From Skeletonema tropicum (taxonomy: Eukaryota > Bacillariophyta > Thalassiosirophyceae > Thalassiosirales > Thalassiosiraceae), in contig CM074129.1 of the NCBI GenBank assembly GCA_037178625.1, positions 1,178,001 through 1,242,000 on the forward strand: a stretch of 64,000 nucleotides of DNA, given 5' to 3'. Shown one piece after another: positions 45,624 through 55,599 of this stretch; position 1 is the stretch's first letter; every line of letters starts with the position of its first letter. The notes beneath the pieces were generated by a model. That model did no database searches and was not told where the DNA came from. It saw only the letters and a list, made by a program, of their open reading frames with translations. The translations under genes and the position numbers were made by a program.

Positions 45624-46308
45624 GGTTATGAGCCCACTACGGGCTTTGACCAGCCGCTCCGCTAGACGTGCGGTCCATTGCCCTCCATGTATTCACGTAT
45701 GGGGGAAGTCAGCAGCAGTTGGATCCGAGCCACTTCCTCTGCAGTCGACTGCTGGCGCTCCCATCGAATTGTTCAAGTTTCGATCACTCTCTGGATATGT
45801 CGTCTGCAGGACAGGGGGGCCAGTTGCTTGGCGCTCTATCAGACAAGAGCGCACCGCTAGAAGTTCTTGTGAGGCCGAAATTCTGGCTACCGACGAGTGC
45901 GTAAAAGAAACTCAAGCCATCAAACTTCTCGCAAAAGACCTGCACATTCCCGAAGCTGAAGCATGTACGCCAGTCTACAATGATAACGAGGCCTGCGTAG
46001 CATGGTCACACTCTGTCACTAATAAGGGCACAAAGCATCTTAATCTCCGGGAAAATAGTGTTCGTGAAGCCCACTCCTTCAATGAAGTCAACGTTCTGCA
46101 TATCCCGGGAGTCATTAATCCTAGTGATATTTACACGAAAGAAATCAAAGATGATGCTCATTTCCGTCGTTTGCGGGACTGTCAGATGGTCTCCAGATCA
46201 AATTTTCTTCAATTTGGACACACGGTGCCTGCTCACCTCTCGTCTAAATCTTTCTTACCGTATTATTCCCTCTCAGCGTCGGAACCAGCCTCGGCTCGAT
46301 CGGGATAG
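45624..46308 (+). pseudogene. C-terminal fragment of copia-type pol (RNase H)
   Basis: The frame is open from 45517 but the protein-like part starts after the LTR end. It has SLSGYVVCRTGGPVAWRSI, SSCEAEILATDECVKE (RNase H Glu), YNDNEACVAW (Asp), NKGTKHLNLRENSVREA and LHIPGVINPSDIYTK, the usual order at the end of Ty1/copia polyproteins. Gag, protease, integrase and RT are absent, so it is a deletion remnant. It lies between LTR-like blocks and directly before a polypurine tract. Confidence 0.7.
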
Positions 46309-46530
46309 ATCATGTTTTTACCAGTTTTCTGAGAGTCTCCGACTCTCCTCCTGTTGTCTCATCGACAGGGGGGTGATGATGTGACTCGACTCGACTGCCA
46401 GACCGATCCCTCCATTGAAGTTGGAAGATATCGGCACTTTCCAGCATTGTTCAACGTAGTTAAAACCTCTTATAATTCGATTTTACCAACATTGATGCTG
46501 TGCTGGTTAGAATGCCACACCATTTCCCTG

Positions 46531-48368
46531 CACGGTCTCTCGAGCGTGACAATTTACATGTCAGTTTGTGACGAGACCTGAAGTGTGAGTTTTTCGAGTG
46601 ATTTTAAATTTTTCGTTCGTCTCCGCCCAAACTCGTGTCGGCTCTACGGAATGATACTGGACAGAGTGGGCACTTACACTTGATACGAATGAAATAAAAC
46701 AGTAATTATATAATTATCAATCTATTCATCGTACAGTTCCATCGACTGCGTCAGTTTCTTCACTTTTGATCTTGTGACGTTCGTTTTGGTGGATTTTCAG
46801 TGCACGTTCTCCGATAAATCGCTGTCTACATCCACAACAAACATGAATTCGTGTATCCATCTTCATGTAAGCACTGCGCAATGCCTCATCTTCGTGTTCA
46901 AAGTCATCCTGAACTCGAAGTGACGGGCATTCATTCATCTGTAATTCCCAATCAAGCAATACCTCCTCCTCCTGCTGCTCTTCATTTTCTTCTTCCTGAG
47001 GAGCTTCTTCTACAGCGGTCGGCTGCTGTGTCCTAACGACTTTGGCACGCTTCGATTTTGTAGCCTTCAACATGGCTTTAATACCTTCCCATATCCACGA
47101 GGCGCTTTCAAATTGTAAAGCTTTCATTATCAATTCGTTTCGACGTTTCCCTCTCACTTGGCAGTGCCTCCTCGACATCTTATTCCTTCTTGGGTGAAAA
47201 CTCTCAATACTCTCCTCCGCCACATCACCAATACAGCGCCATAACTTGAGTGTGTTCACCAATACATCCGATAGCAGAGTGAACCATTTTAATTTGGTCG
47301 GTTCATCACTGCCGTCACCATCTCCCTTCTGTCTCCTCGGATTTGGTGTCTGACCAGCAGATCTTGGGCGGAAGCTAACTTTTTTCGCAGTCGATACCAG
47401 CGCTGTTTTCTGTCTCTGTTTGCCTCGGGTTTTGTTGTAGCCATCCTCTCTCTTTCTTTCTTTGAGGAACTTTTGAAGACGCTTCTTACTCCCTTCCCAT
47501 AATTCAGTTTCATCATCAATGCCAAATGTCTCGGTCGGCGTGAGTCCCTGGACGTGGAAAAGTTGTTCTGTATCATTTGACAGTGAGCAAGCAATGTGGG
47601 TTGCTTTACCATCACTTCCAATATTGAGGTGTATGAAACGATCCATGCCATTTTCACACTCCCCGTATACATCCTCGTATGGAATACAAATCTGCCCCGT
47701 TTTCGTCTCAAAAGCAGATTCCATCATGAATACGTCTACTTCTTTCATGCTGTTATTGCTTTCGTCGTATCCACACACCATGTTGAGAGGATCTTTCAAG
47801 GCTTCAAATTTGTGCCACGTTTCCATCACATTATCATTCCAGCCGACAATTTGAGCAATTGCCCTCCGCAGTGGGGCGTAAACCTTGAAGTTTTTGAAGA
47901 CTTCCATTGCAATACTTTCACACTACCCGCGAAATAGAAGAGGCTACAGCCGAAGCAGAATGTTACGGGTGGACGGATTCACGATATCTTTATGAGGGGG
48001 GTGATGAGAGGACTCTCTCCAGCACCAGCAGTGGAGACACTGATATTTGGACTAAACGCAGAAGATTTTATGCACATGAAATATGGAACTGGTGACTAGG
48101 CATTGTTGATTTTGCCGGCACCTCAAAATGTTGGGCCCATCATGTTGGCAAAGGGTAGTAGCGTCAAATTTGGTTGGGTTTTCGAGGTGCCGGCATAATG
48201 GTGATGACGGCCTATGGGTCTGAAAAGGGGTAATGATTCGCTAACAACGTGCTAGTTAATTCCGCGCAACAGGGTGTCAAAAAAGGTTTTTTTGAGTTTT
48301 TTTTTTTTAAATCGAGTTGGCCTCGTTTTCATGTAAATGTCCGTTCGCGACCCTCTCGAGAGACCGTG
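46531..48368 (-). mobile_element. 1838-bp DNA transposon, copy 2 (TSD CCTG)
   Basis: Same element as 32239-34075. The only differences I see are in the T-run near 48300. Termini are CACGGTCTCTCGAG, with CCTG flanking both sides (46527-46530, 48369-48372). Near-identity of two copies 14 kb apart points to very recent transposition or gene conversion. Confidence 0.8.
46726..47907 (-). CDS. Transposon-encoded C2H2-type protein (copy 2)
   Basis: 393 aa, identical to the protein at 32434-33615: basic centre, EESIESFHPRRNK motif, acidic run, C-terminal C2H2 finger. Both copies are intact, so either could supply the activity if the protein is the transposase. Confidence 0.65.
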   Translation of the reverse strand: MEVFKNFKVYAPLRRAIAQIVGWNDNVMETWHKFEALKDPLNMVCGYDESNNSMKEVDVFMMESAFETKTGQICIPYEDVYGECENGMDRFIHLNIGSDGKATHIACSLSNDTEQLFHVQGLTPTETFGIDDETELWEGSKKRLQKFLKERKREDGYNKTRGKQRQKTALVSTAKKVSFRPRSAGQTPNPRRQKGDGDGSDEPTKLKWFTLLSDVLVNTLKLWRCIGDVAEESIESFHPRRNKMSRRHCQVRGKRRNELIMKALQFESASWIWEGIKAMLKATKSKRAKVVRTQQPTAVEEAPQEEENEEQQEEEVLLDWELQMNECPSLRVQDDFEHEDEALRSAYMKMDTRIHVCCGCRQRFIGERALKIHQNERHKIKSEETDAVDGTVR

Positions 48369-48372
48369 CCTG

Positions 48373-49342
48373 ATTCTTTCGAAAGGCACTCAAAATAATC
48401 GCGAACGGGGAGGGACCCGTGAAGCGCCAAGAACAAAAACGAATACTCAAGAATCCAGGGTTGTTCACATTCGTTCGAATTCTTTTTAAGTGTAGAAATC
48501 GAAAATTATTGCGGGACTCCATTTACTTAGGGGGGGAGGCAACCTTCCAAAACTCTTGCTCCTTTCCATCACTTTCATGTTCGTTCGATTGATAAGATCG
48601 CCACTCGCACCCAATGATACTCGCACTTTCGAGTTCAATCGTTCGTGGTTCATCGTTTGACTCAATCGAAAGCTACCATGTCCATGGCCACGGCCGTCAG
48701 TCGACGAAGCGGAGAAGATTGCCGTGTGAATCGTTTTGCTTCAATTTTAATCAAATGTATCATTAGCCTCCTAGAATTTGACGACATAGCATGCACATTA
48801 AGATTTTGGCCGTGCTTTTGGAGCTCGAAACGCAATGTCAAAATATTATACAATCATTGGAGGAACGGAAGTCTATCGAACTGATGATCACATGCCAATG
48901 CCTCGTGGAATAAATTAGAAACTGAAGGCAGGCGAAATCCAGCTTGCCCGACAGGAAGAGAGTCTGCAGGACCTCGTTGAGAGGAAGACGTGCCAGAGCT
49001 GAAGAGATTGCTCGAATAGCTCAAGAGAAAGAGGAACGGAATGCTCGCCTTGCTCAGAGGATGAGAATGATCACCGAGAGGAAGTGGAAAGTGATAGAAA
49101 GGTTCAAGAAGAGGATGATTTGATTCTTACTCTTACAGCTTCCGAGTCTTACTAACTGCGAAGATTGCAGCACTTTTAGCACTATCGTACAATTCATTAT
49201 CAAATCATGAGAAAGAAGATTGATCGAATGAGGCAATGCTCCACGCACAGCTATGATCCTTGCTCCCAGGCACAATGCGAAGAAAGGTTTTAGTAGCTTT
49301 TAACAGCTAGCAGCATTTAATGAGTATTGAGACAAATCTGCC
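48373..49342. other. Region with decayed coding traces
   Basis: No intact gene. GTTCGTTCGATTG-type direct repeats are near 48580-48650. A short frame from 48645 and a charged coiled-coil-like stretch near 49020-49115 (EKEERNARLAQRM, ERKWKVIERF) look like pieces of a broken gene separated by stops. I cannot name it. Confidence 0.3.
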
Positions 49343-49382
49343 GCCGACCCCATCGCCTGCATCTTGCAGGCATGGGGTCGGC
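49343..49382. other. Perfect compound hairpin
   Basis: GCCGACCCCAT pairs with ATGGGGTCGGC, and inside it GCCTGC pairs with GCAGGC around ATCTT: 17 bp with a single unpaired C. It has no neighbouring direct repeats and lies outside any ORF. It could be an RNA structure or the core of a small fold-back element. Confidence 0.55.
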
Positions 49383-49819
49383 TTTCGAAACTCAAAATCT
49401 AAGATACCTGTGACTTCCTAGGTTGCCACTCATTTCGCTGGCGTGCATGCGTCTATCTATCTGCTTTATCTCTTCTCAACACTATTTACTCTCTAAATAG
49501 CACCGGCGCACGGTACACAATAGTGCCGAATGTTCATACTAATAATCGCCCTCCAAACTTACGCAGTGAAGTTTTGGGAGAGCCAGAGATACTGTGACTT
49601 CCGAGGTTGATGCACCTATGTATCTGCTTGAACTTCTCTCTATTCTACAGCGCACGGTGCATCCTAGTTCATCAGATCTGGTTGGTACATATGTATGTAA
49701 AAGTTTCGCGGACAGGTTAGTTGCACGCTGTAGTCCTCGGTAGATACGCTCTCGAATTTTTCACCCCGCTATATTTTTTGCGCCACGATATAATTTTTGG
49801 AGGGAAGCTTGAGAGCGTA

Positions 49820-49885
49820 TAACCTCTGAGAGCTCGTGCAGATTTTCAACTCGCCCAGGCCGAAACAGGGTTGAAATATCACCCT
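49820..49885 (+). repeat. Inverted duplication, left arm (partner about 51304-51372)
   Basis: TATAACCTCTGAGAGCTCGT and the following CAGATTTTCAACTCGCCCAG recur as reverse complement at about 51310-51372. Identity is near-perfect for about 45 bp, then fades. The right arm includes the start of a minus-strand frame (MQIFNSPRPN), so the left arm may be a copy of a gene start. Confidence 0.6.
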
Positions 49886-50173
49886 TTCGACATCAAAGAT
49901 GCACTTTTGGCCGACAATGACCATGTCGAACCACCGGAACACCTTCTTAACCCCTCTCCCCATCGATTGCCAACACCTAGCACAACAGAAGCCCCTATTA
50001 TGAGCGGAGAGGAAGAAATTAACGACTTTTATTCGTCTCCATCGGCGGATGAAACGTCGCAGGGAAGAGCAAAAGATGTTACCTATCACACCACTACTCG
50101 AACTCGACCTGTCTCCTTAGCATCACTAATGGCAATGAATCGGAGCGGCAACAGGCATCTTCACCGAGAGTGA
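49871..50173 (+). CDS. Short hypothetical protein or gene fragment
   Basis: 100 codons: a Pro/Ser/Thr-rich stretch (PEHLLNPSPHRLPTPSTTE) and an acidic part (SGEEEINDFYSSPSADETS). A basic segment that reads KRNRKRSRTNNKR follows in another frame at about 50280-50320, so this may be an exon or a frameshifted piece of a longer gene. No family is recognised. Confidence 0.3.
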   Translation: MKYHPFDIKDALLADNDHVEPPEHLLNPSPHRLPTPSTTEAPIMSGEEEINDFYSSPSADETSQGRAKDVTYHTTTRTRPVSLASLMAMNRSGNRHLHRE

Positions 50174-50439
50174 TGCCGGATTCCAGAAGACTATCCAACC
50201 ACAGCGACGAAACCGACTCGTGAATGCAATGAAAATATGCTACAGAGCAAATGAAGCGAACACCCGTCCGACACTCCCAATCAAGCGAAACAGAAAGAGA
50301 AGCCGAACAAACAACAAACGATTGAATTGACTTACAATCAAGATACCCAAAATATAGAAATAGGATGAGTATCGAGAACGAGGAAAGGATGTATGAACAT
50401 TGTTCAAAATAAGAAGTCTGAGCATGGGGTACGTCCTGT

Positions 50440-51349
50440 TACATTCAGGGAAGGCGAGGGCGAGGTTGAGAGAGGAGAGATTTATCTCCGATGCTATTTG
50501 AAGGCATGATCAATCTATGTTCGATACAGCGCTCAATGTATTCGGTCACCGCGGTATAGAACTTGGAAAGGTCAGAGAAGTAGAAGGTTTCTTGACGAAC
50601 AACTTTGAGGATCGTAGTCGCGCCTCCGTCTAAAAGATATTAACGTTAATGAAATGTATACTTACTTAATCCATTTCTACATTATTTCAATGGAATCCCT
50701 TCCACCCTGCTTCGCCACCATTCAACTTCTCCTTCGTCGACTCTCCAGATAATTATTTGCTGCTTTCTTCGTTTCGCACTCCATTCTTGTCGTACAACTA
50801 CAACTTTTCCTCGCTCTTCATAGCTGCCAGTCTTGTCTCCATTAGCTGAAGTTGGCCATTATTGCCGCCATCTCCTGCAAAATGTACTTTTAGTTCATTC
50901 AGCAAGTGTGACTCTCTAATGAAGATTTGATGTTGCCAACGAAAACGATGAACCCCGTGTCTTCCTTTCACCTCCATGCACATCGACCTCGTTCGACTTT
51001 AAGTAAATCCATTGCTACACCCGCCCTTACCATCTGGAAGGCACTCAATTGATGTGCGCCAAACACCTCTCGAGAAACGAACTCAATGGAAATCAAAAGC
51101 GATGTTGGGTCGGCGGCGTCGAAATTTCGCCCATTTTCGTCCTCTTTTGACTCCATTTCGACCGAAGAAAGAGCCGTTGTCGTAGATCCACCATGGCCAG
51201 GACACGCCGAGGACTAGCGGGACCGTTGGGCGATGCGTCGGCATCGATACTGGGAGGCATTGGTCCTCAACGAGCTCAATTTGAGTGCATATTAGGGCGA
51301 TTTGGCATGTTTCAACCATGTTCGGCCTGGGCGAGTTGAAAATCTGCAC
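50440..51349 (-). pseudogene. Decayed or multi-exon gene of unknown function
   Basis: Minus-strand protein-like pieces in different frames: MQIFNSPRPNMVE (from 51349); SLLISIEFVSREVFGAHQL (about 51090); GRHGVHRFRWQHQ (about 50960); VVVVRQEWSAKRRKQ with WRVDEGEVEWWRS (about 50700-50830); and GGATTILKVVRQETFYFSDL (about 50570-50640), which follows a possible TTTTAG acceptor near 50633. Either introns or frameshifts separate them; I could not join all pieces cleanly. The DEGEVEWW segment is vaguely Tudor/Agenet-like. Confidence 0.35.
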
Positions 51350-51372
51350 GAGCTCTCAGAGGTTATAGATTC
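51304..51372 (-). repeat. Inverted duplication, right arm
   Basis: Reverse complement of 49820-49885. The arms are 1.4 kb apart. Confidence 0.6.
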
Positions 51373-51781
51373 CCGAACATTCTCCCGCCAAAACCAAATC
51401 GCGGACTTTTCTGAAAAAATTATTTTTCGCACCCAATCGAGGTTTTCCACCTTTGGGGGTGGAAAAACTCGTTGCGCGTCAGTTTGCTACTCACTGACAA
51501 CTACACAAAAGATCTAAGGACAAGTGTGGGACATATGGGACAAGACAATCCAAGTTGCATATCAAATTGGGCTGTCTAATACCATTAGAACTACATTGGG
51601 ATTAAGGTCCCAATCGTTCAGACCCAAACAGGCCGACCGCCATGAGGCAGGTTGAGTGGAACTAGCAGTATATCGGACTGCTAGAGTAACCAAGCACAAT
51701 CTTTTGTGATAGTCGCCATGAAGAACAAGCTGACTTGCAAAAAAAAGAAAAAAAAGAAAAGAAAAAAATGGAGTTCGCTTA

Positions 51782-52086
51782 CTACAGAGTAATTAACAAT
51801 TGTCGTTTTTCGAAAATTCAAAAATAATAAGCGAAAATAAGGCCAAAAAAATATTTTTCGCTTAACTCTAAACTCACTTCATCATCCGATACAACTCAAT
51901 GGCGTTATGGCCGTAGGTGCCTACTATACGCCGCCCCCTGCACCGCTAGCGACAGCAACCACCTCGGCACTATCATAGGCAGCTGCCATGGTAAAAGAGA
52001 AGCCGGGGGGGGGCGCCTAAGCCTTCCAATAAGAGGAAAACCACGTCTGAAAAGGCGGCGAAGCCATCAAATAATAATAAATCGGC
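51782..52086 (+). repeat. Left 305-bp terminal inverted repeat
   Basis: Contains an ATG (51988) followed by a 9-G run; skipping one G would put this ATG in frame with the transposase ORF through PSNKRKTTSEKAAKPS, a nuclear-signal-like peptide. Confidence 0.8.
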
Positions 52087-52174
52087 TGCGAAGCTGGATG
52101 CCAACGAACGTGTCGATCGAGAAGAGCCCAATAGAAAGAAGCGTCGCAAGGGCTCACATACTCAGCAATCGCAA

Positions 52175-53620
52175 TTGGCTGCATTAGACGATGCGGCACT
52201 GTCTCCCGGTGAACGGGCGGATTATTTACAAACAATATGCGTTTCACGTGAGCATCAATCATCCCGATCAAAAGCAGGCAGTGCTCCTCATCCGAGCAAG
52301 GGAGGCTCTGCTGGGTACCCTGTGCCTTTGCGGGAAATCTTAGTGGATCTTTACAAAGATAAAAAACATGTCCCCCCGACTATGAAGCGCTCCATTCAGC
52401 GGTGGATAAAGGATGGGGTCGAACCAAAGAGACAGACCGGTAACAAACCGAAGACTGTCATGACGGGGGAACATCTATTTCTGTTAGCCTTTTTCAAATT
52501 GATTTGGCCGTAGGCAACTCGGGAGGAGTGTGATGTGTTTGTGGCACAGTACTCCGCGGAGGGGAGAGTACTAACAAATACAGAGATAACCAGAGGCTAC
52601 CAACGTCTTGATTTGACAGTAAAGAAGGGGAGCACAACTGCGTATCAGGCATTCACGCCAAAGAATACGTTCCTCCACTATTGCTTCTGGAACTACAATT
52701 TCCCAGGGGGGATAAAGGATGTGCCGATGGAACGGTTGATGGATGGAGATGAAATGGCGTTCCATCTTGGTGACGCATCACAAGGTTATGGACACGCAGT
52801 CAGAGGTCTCCGTGTACGTAAGGCTGGCAACTACTCACGCGGTAAACAGAAGGTCGTTGTGATCATGTTCATAGAGCCTGGAGATCCCTCCCTCCCTCCA
52901 CATGTACGGGGTTCAAAAGAGAATCCTCGGATTTGGTACAGAGTCTCCACGGATAGTGGGACGACAATTGAAGGATACAAATCCTTTCTGGAAGATGAAG
53001 TGTTTCCGCGTTTCAAGGACGACGAGCCAGAACGGACCCTGATGCATGATAATCTTTCGTCCCACAAAGCAAGCGAAATTTATGATGCCATCTATGGTGC
53101 TGGTCATAGAGTTATTTGCCGCCCGCCTTATCGGCCATACGAAGCACCGATTGAGTGGGTCTTCAATCAGCTAGCATGTGCTGTCCGGAAGAGATGGAAA
53201 GAGATTAAAAACGAGAGTGATTTGATTAATACGATTATCAGTATAATTGAAAGCAGAGATGGCCTGGGTGGGTTCTATGCGCTGTTTCAGATGTGCGGAT
53301 ATAAGAATAGGATGAACAACGAGGGCAACAATGGGGAGGGCGCCACAAACTCATGTCCGTCGCCGACTCTGCGTATAGATGACGAATTTGTGATAGAGGA
53401 CGACGACTCTCCTCGCTACGATGCCGAGCAGTTAGCGGACAAGTTGTCTCACGAATTGGCCAAGTTGTCTCGTTGTCTCACGAATTGGCGAGACCATGGC
53501 ACAGGAGCAAAAGTGCCTTTCTCATTCAATTGGGAGTGTCTTGGCTTTTTATGTGGAGTTTGTTTCAATTCAGTGCCCAGGGGATGTTCCTTCCTTCATG
53601 GTCCGCTTGAGGAAGCGTGA
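52175..53620 (+). CDS. DD34E transposase interrupted by one in-frame TAG
   Basis: One reading frame with a single TAG at 52511-52513 (…FKLIWP, stop, ATREECDVF…). The upstream part has an HTH-like region (VPPTMKRSIQRWIKDG). The downstream part carries the catalytic core: first Asp probably in FHLGDASQGYG, second in LMHDNLSSHKAS, then 34 residues to Glu in APIEWVF after RPPYRPY, the DD34E spacing of Tc1/mariner-IS630. The C-terminus is acidic and extra. The open frame extends upstream into the TIR but is out of frame with the TIR ATG by one G. The stop may be a mutation or a readthrough site. Confidence 0.7.
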
Positions 53621-53685
53621 GTAAGATGGATGATACTCTGATAAGGTGTGAATGTAATGGATCTACTAATGAATATGCATACTAT

Positions 53686-54840
53686 CTACTTGCTGCTGCT
53701 GCTATCTTCGTCATCATTGTTCTTGTTATGGTTCTTCTTATTCTTCTTCTTCCTGCTCTTCTTCTTTTTGTACTGTTCGTCATCATCCTCACTACTATTG
53801 ACGTCACTACTATTCATGATGTCATATGCCATTTTCTGAGACATGCCAAGTTCTGGTGTTTTGTCGACTGCTTCACAGGTAATCCTCATCTTGATTATAT
53901 TGTTTTCGTTGGTGGATAGTGCCATTCGAGCACGTTTCGATCTTCGTTTCTTAGTGTCTGGAGTTCCCTTCACTTGCAAATCTGTACCTTTATGAAGAAT
54001 CTGTTTGAATACTCTATTGACACTCCTTTCTTTTCTGTCTGAATATGTTGACGTTGATGACCTTGTCGACCTCAAGTTCTGTTGCCTCATAGGAGGAGGA
54101 GGAGTAATCTCACTCATGCCCTGTCTTGGTGCTGCTGCTGGTGCTGCTACTGCCGGTGCTGCAGATGCTCCTCTTCCAGAGGAGATTCGGTGGAGCCTAT
54201 TATTGTAGTATCGATTGTCAGCTCCTGCTCTCTGAAGTTCGCTGATGTGGGTTTTGTCGCGCAAAACTGAAGTGGGTTCACCCATTTGTTGTGAAATGGA
54301 ATGTCGCTGATCATCAGTAATTTGGGCTCTGGATACGTACGCTGCCCCAGCTCCTGCAATGTTATTCGTTGTCTCTTCGATATTGTTTGCCCGTAAATCA
54401 CGTTGTCCGTTCAGTAAGGAGTTAGACAACAAAGAGACAAATGATTCAACATTATCAGAAACAGTTCCAGGGGCAGTATTCTCTTCCAATCCACGGGCAC
54501 GTGACTGAGCTGCGCGAGATATAGCCTCAAAATCTTTATATTCGCATGGCCCAACTTGGCATACACAATTGCAAATTTCGCACTTATCCATGTTTGAACC
54601 CTTGCAAAGAGGACATTTACTACCTTTCAAAAAGAGACAAGGGCATTTATATGTCGTAGGTTCCTCTCTGAGACGAGGTTTGTTAGCTGGTTTCCGCTGT
54701 GCCACGGGCTTCTTCTTGAACTTCCTCATCTTAGCTTGATACTCCTTACGTCTCTCCTTGTTTGCATTGGCCATGTCTTCGTCTGTCTTCAACTTTTGGA
54801 GGTACTTGTGACCGCAGCATGGGCATTTATGATCCGCCAC
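53686..54840 (-). CDS. Cys-rich accessory protein of the Tc1/mariner-like element
   Basis: 384 codons counted from a GTG; the frame is open further upstream to about 54965 (GKAAQDAKCTKSTATAKKAQ), with no ATG, so the true start may come from the TIR by splicing or frameshift. The N-terminal part binds metal by appearance: CPCCGHKY, then KCPCLF, KCPLCKG, KCEICNCVCQVGPCEY. The centre is Gln/Arg/Ser-rich with a Pro/Ala patch; the C-terminus is acidic then strongly basic (KKKKSRKKKNKKNHNK) and ends Ser-rich. A DNA-binding or regulatory role next to the transposase is inferred. Confidence 0.55.
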   Translation of the reverse strand: MADHKCPCCGHKYLQKLKTDEDMANANKERRKEYQAKMRKFKKKPVAQRKPANKPRLREEPTTYKCPCLFLKGSKCPLCKGSNMDKCEICNCVCQVGPCEYKDFEAISRAAQSRARGLEENTAPGTVSDNVESFVSLLSNSLLNGQRDLRANNIEETTNNIAGAGAAYVSRAQITDDQRHSISQQMGEPTSVLRDKTHISELQRAGADNRYYNNRLHRISSGRGASAAPAVAAPAAAPRQGMSEITPPPPMRQQNLRSTRSSTSTYSDRKERSVNRVFKQILHKGTDLQVKGTPDTKKRRSKRARMALSTNENNIIKMRITCEAVDKTPELGMSQKMAYDIMNSSDVNSSEDDDEQYKKKKSRKKKNKKNHNKNNDDEDSSSSK

Positions 54841-54966
54841 TTTTGTAGGAGAGAATTTAAAGCTAGGGACATTCTTCCCCTGCAGGTACTTTTTGGCTTT
54901 CTTCTGTTGTTGAGCCTTTTTGGCAGTTGCCGTAGACTTGGTGCACTTTGCATCTTGAGCTGCCTT

Positions 54967-55272
54967 GCCGATTTATTATTATTTGATGGCTTCGCCGCCT
55001 TTTCAGACGTGGTTTTCCTCTTATTGGAAGGCTTAGGCGCCCCCCCCCGGCTTCTCTTTTACCATGGCAGCTGCCTATGATAGTGCCGAGGTGGTTGCTG
55101 TCGCTAGCGGTGCAGGGGGCGGCGTATAGTAGGCACCTACGGCCATAACGCCATTGAGTTGTATCGGATGATGAAGTGAGTTTAGAGTTAAGCGAAAAAT
55201 ATTTTTTTGGCCTTATTTTCGCTTATTATTTTTGAATTTTCGAAAAACGACAATTGTTAATTACTCTGTAGT
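54967..55272 (-). repeat. Right terminal inverted repeat
   Basis: Inverted copy of 51782-52086, including the same 9-base G/C run and the inward-facing ATG (55066-55064 on minus). Confidence 0.8.
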
Positions 55273-55599
55273 AGCCATAGTGACGTGAAACCCAGTTTAA
55301 GTATCGTGTCTAACATTGTGTTAGTAGAGTGTAGTACACGGAGTAATCGTCCGAGATAGATTCATAAGTTGTCCATATCCTCAATATCGTAAGGATTAGA
55401 TCCATCAATAGTACCTGCTGACGAAGTACTGATAGCTGAGATAATGTTCGCTGTATCTTTGCTGAGACCCTTGCAATGCGCCTGGGAGCTGTAAAGTGTA
55501 TCTCGCAAATAAAGCAGATTGCCAGCGACGTAAGACGTTACTGGATATATGATGGTGATTTGCCATCTTGATCAAGGAGGACACAAAAGCCCATACGCG

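Larger units (their letters stand above)
43929..46510 (+). mobile_element. Deleted copia-type LTR element
   Basis: TGATGATGTGACTCGACT starts at 43929 and again at 46374, each followed by about 100 matching bp (to TTAAAACCTCT). TTTTACCAACATTGATGCTG occurs near 45594 and 46483. The second LTR is preceded by a purine tract (ACAGGGGGG), and GGTTATGAGCCC after the first copy (45624) looks like a primer-binding site. The left LTR region contains about 1.5 kb (44040-45580) that is absent from the right one, either an insertion there or a deletion in the right copy. The 1.84-kb transposon copy 2 sits just to the right. Confidence 0.5.
51782..55272 (+). mobile_element. 3.5-kb Tc1/mariner-IS630-like transposon with 305-bp TIRs
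   Basis: The first about 305 bp (from CTACAGAGTAATTAACAATT) reappear inverted at 54967-55272. TA flanks both ends (51780-51781, 55273-55274), the usual Tc1/mariner target. Two convergent ORFs fill the inside: a DD34E transposase on plus and a Cys-rich protein on minus. The TIRs are essentially identical, so the insertion is young or was kept homogeneous. Confidence 0.8.

Noticed and set aside
51738..51770. A/G-rich run before the Tc1/mariner-like element as a LINE poly(A) tail
   Set aside because: No RT sequence or structured 3' UTR lies upstream and there is no duplication; the run is a mixed A/G simple repeat.
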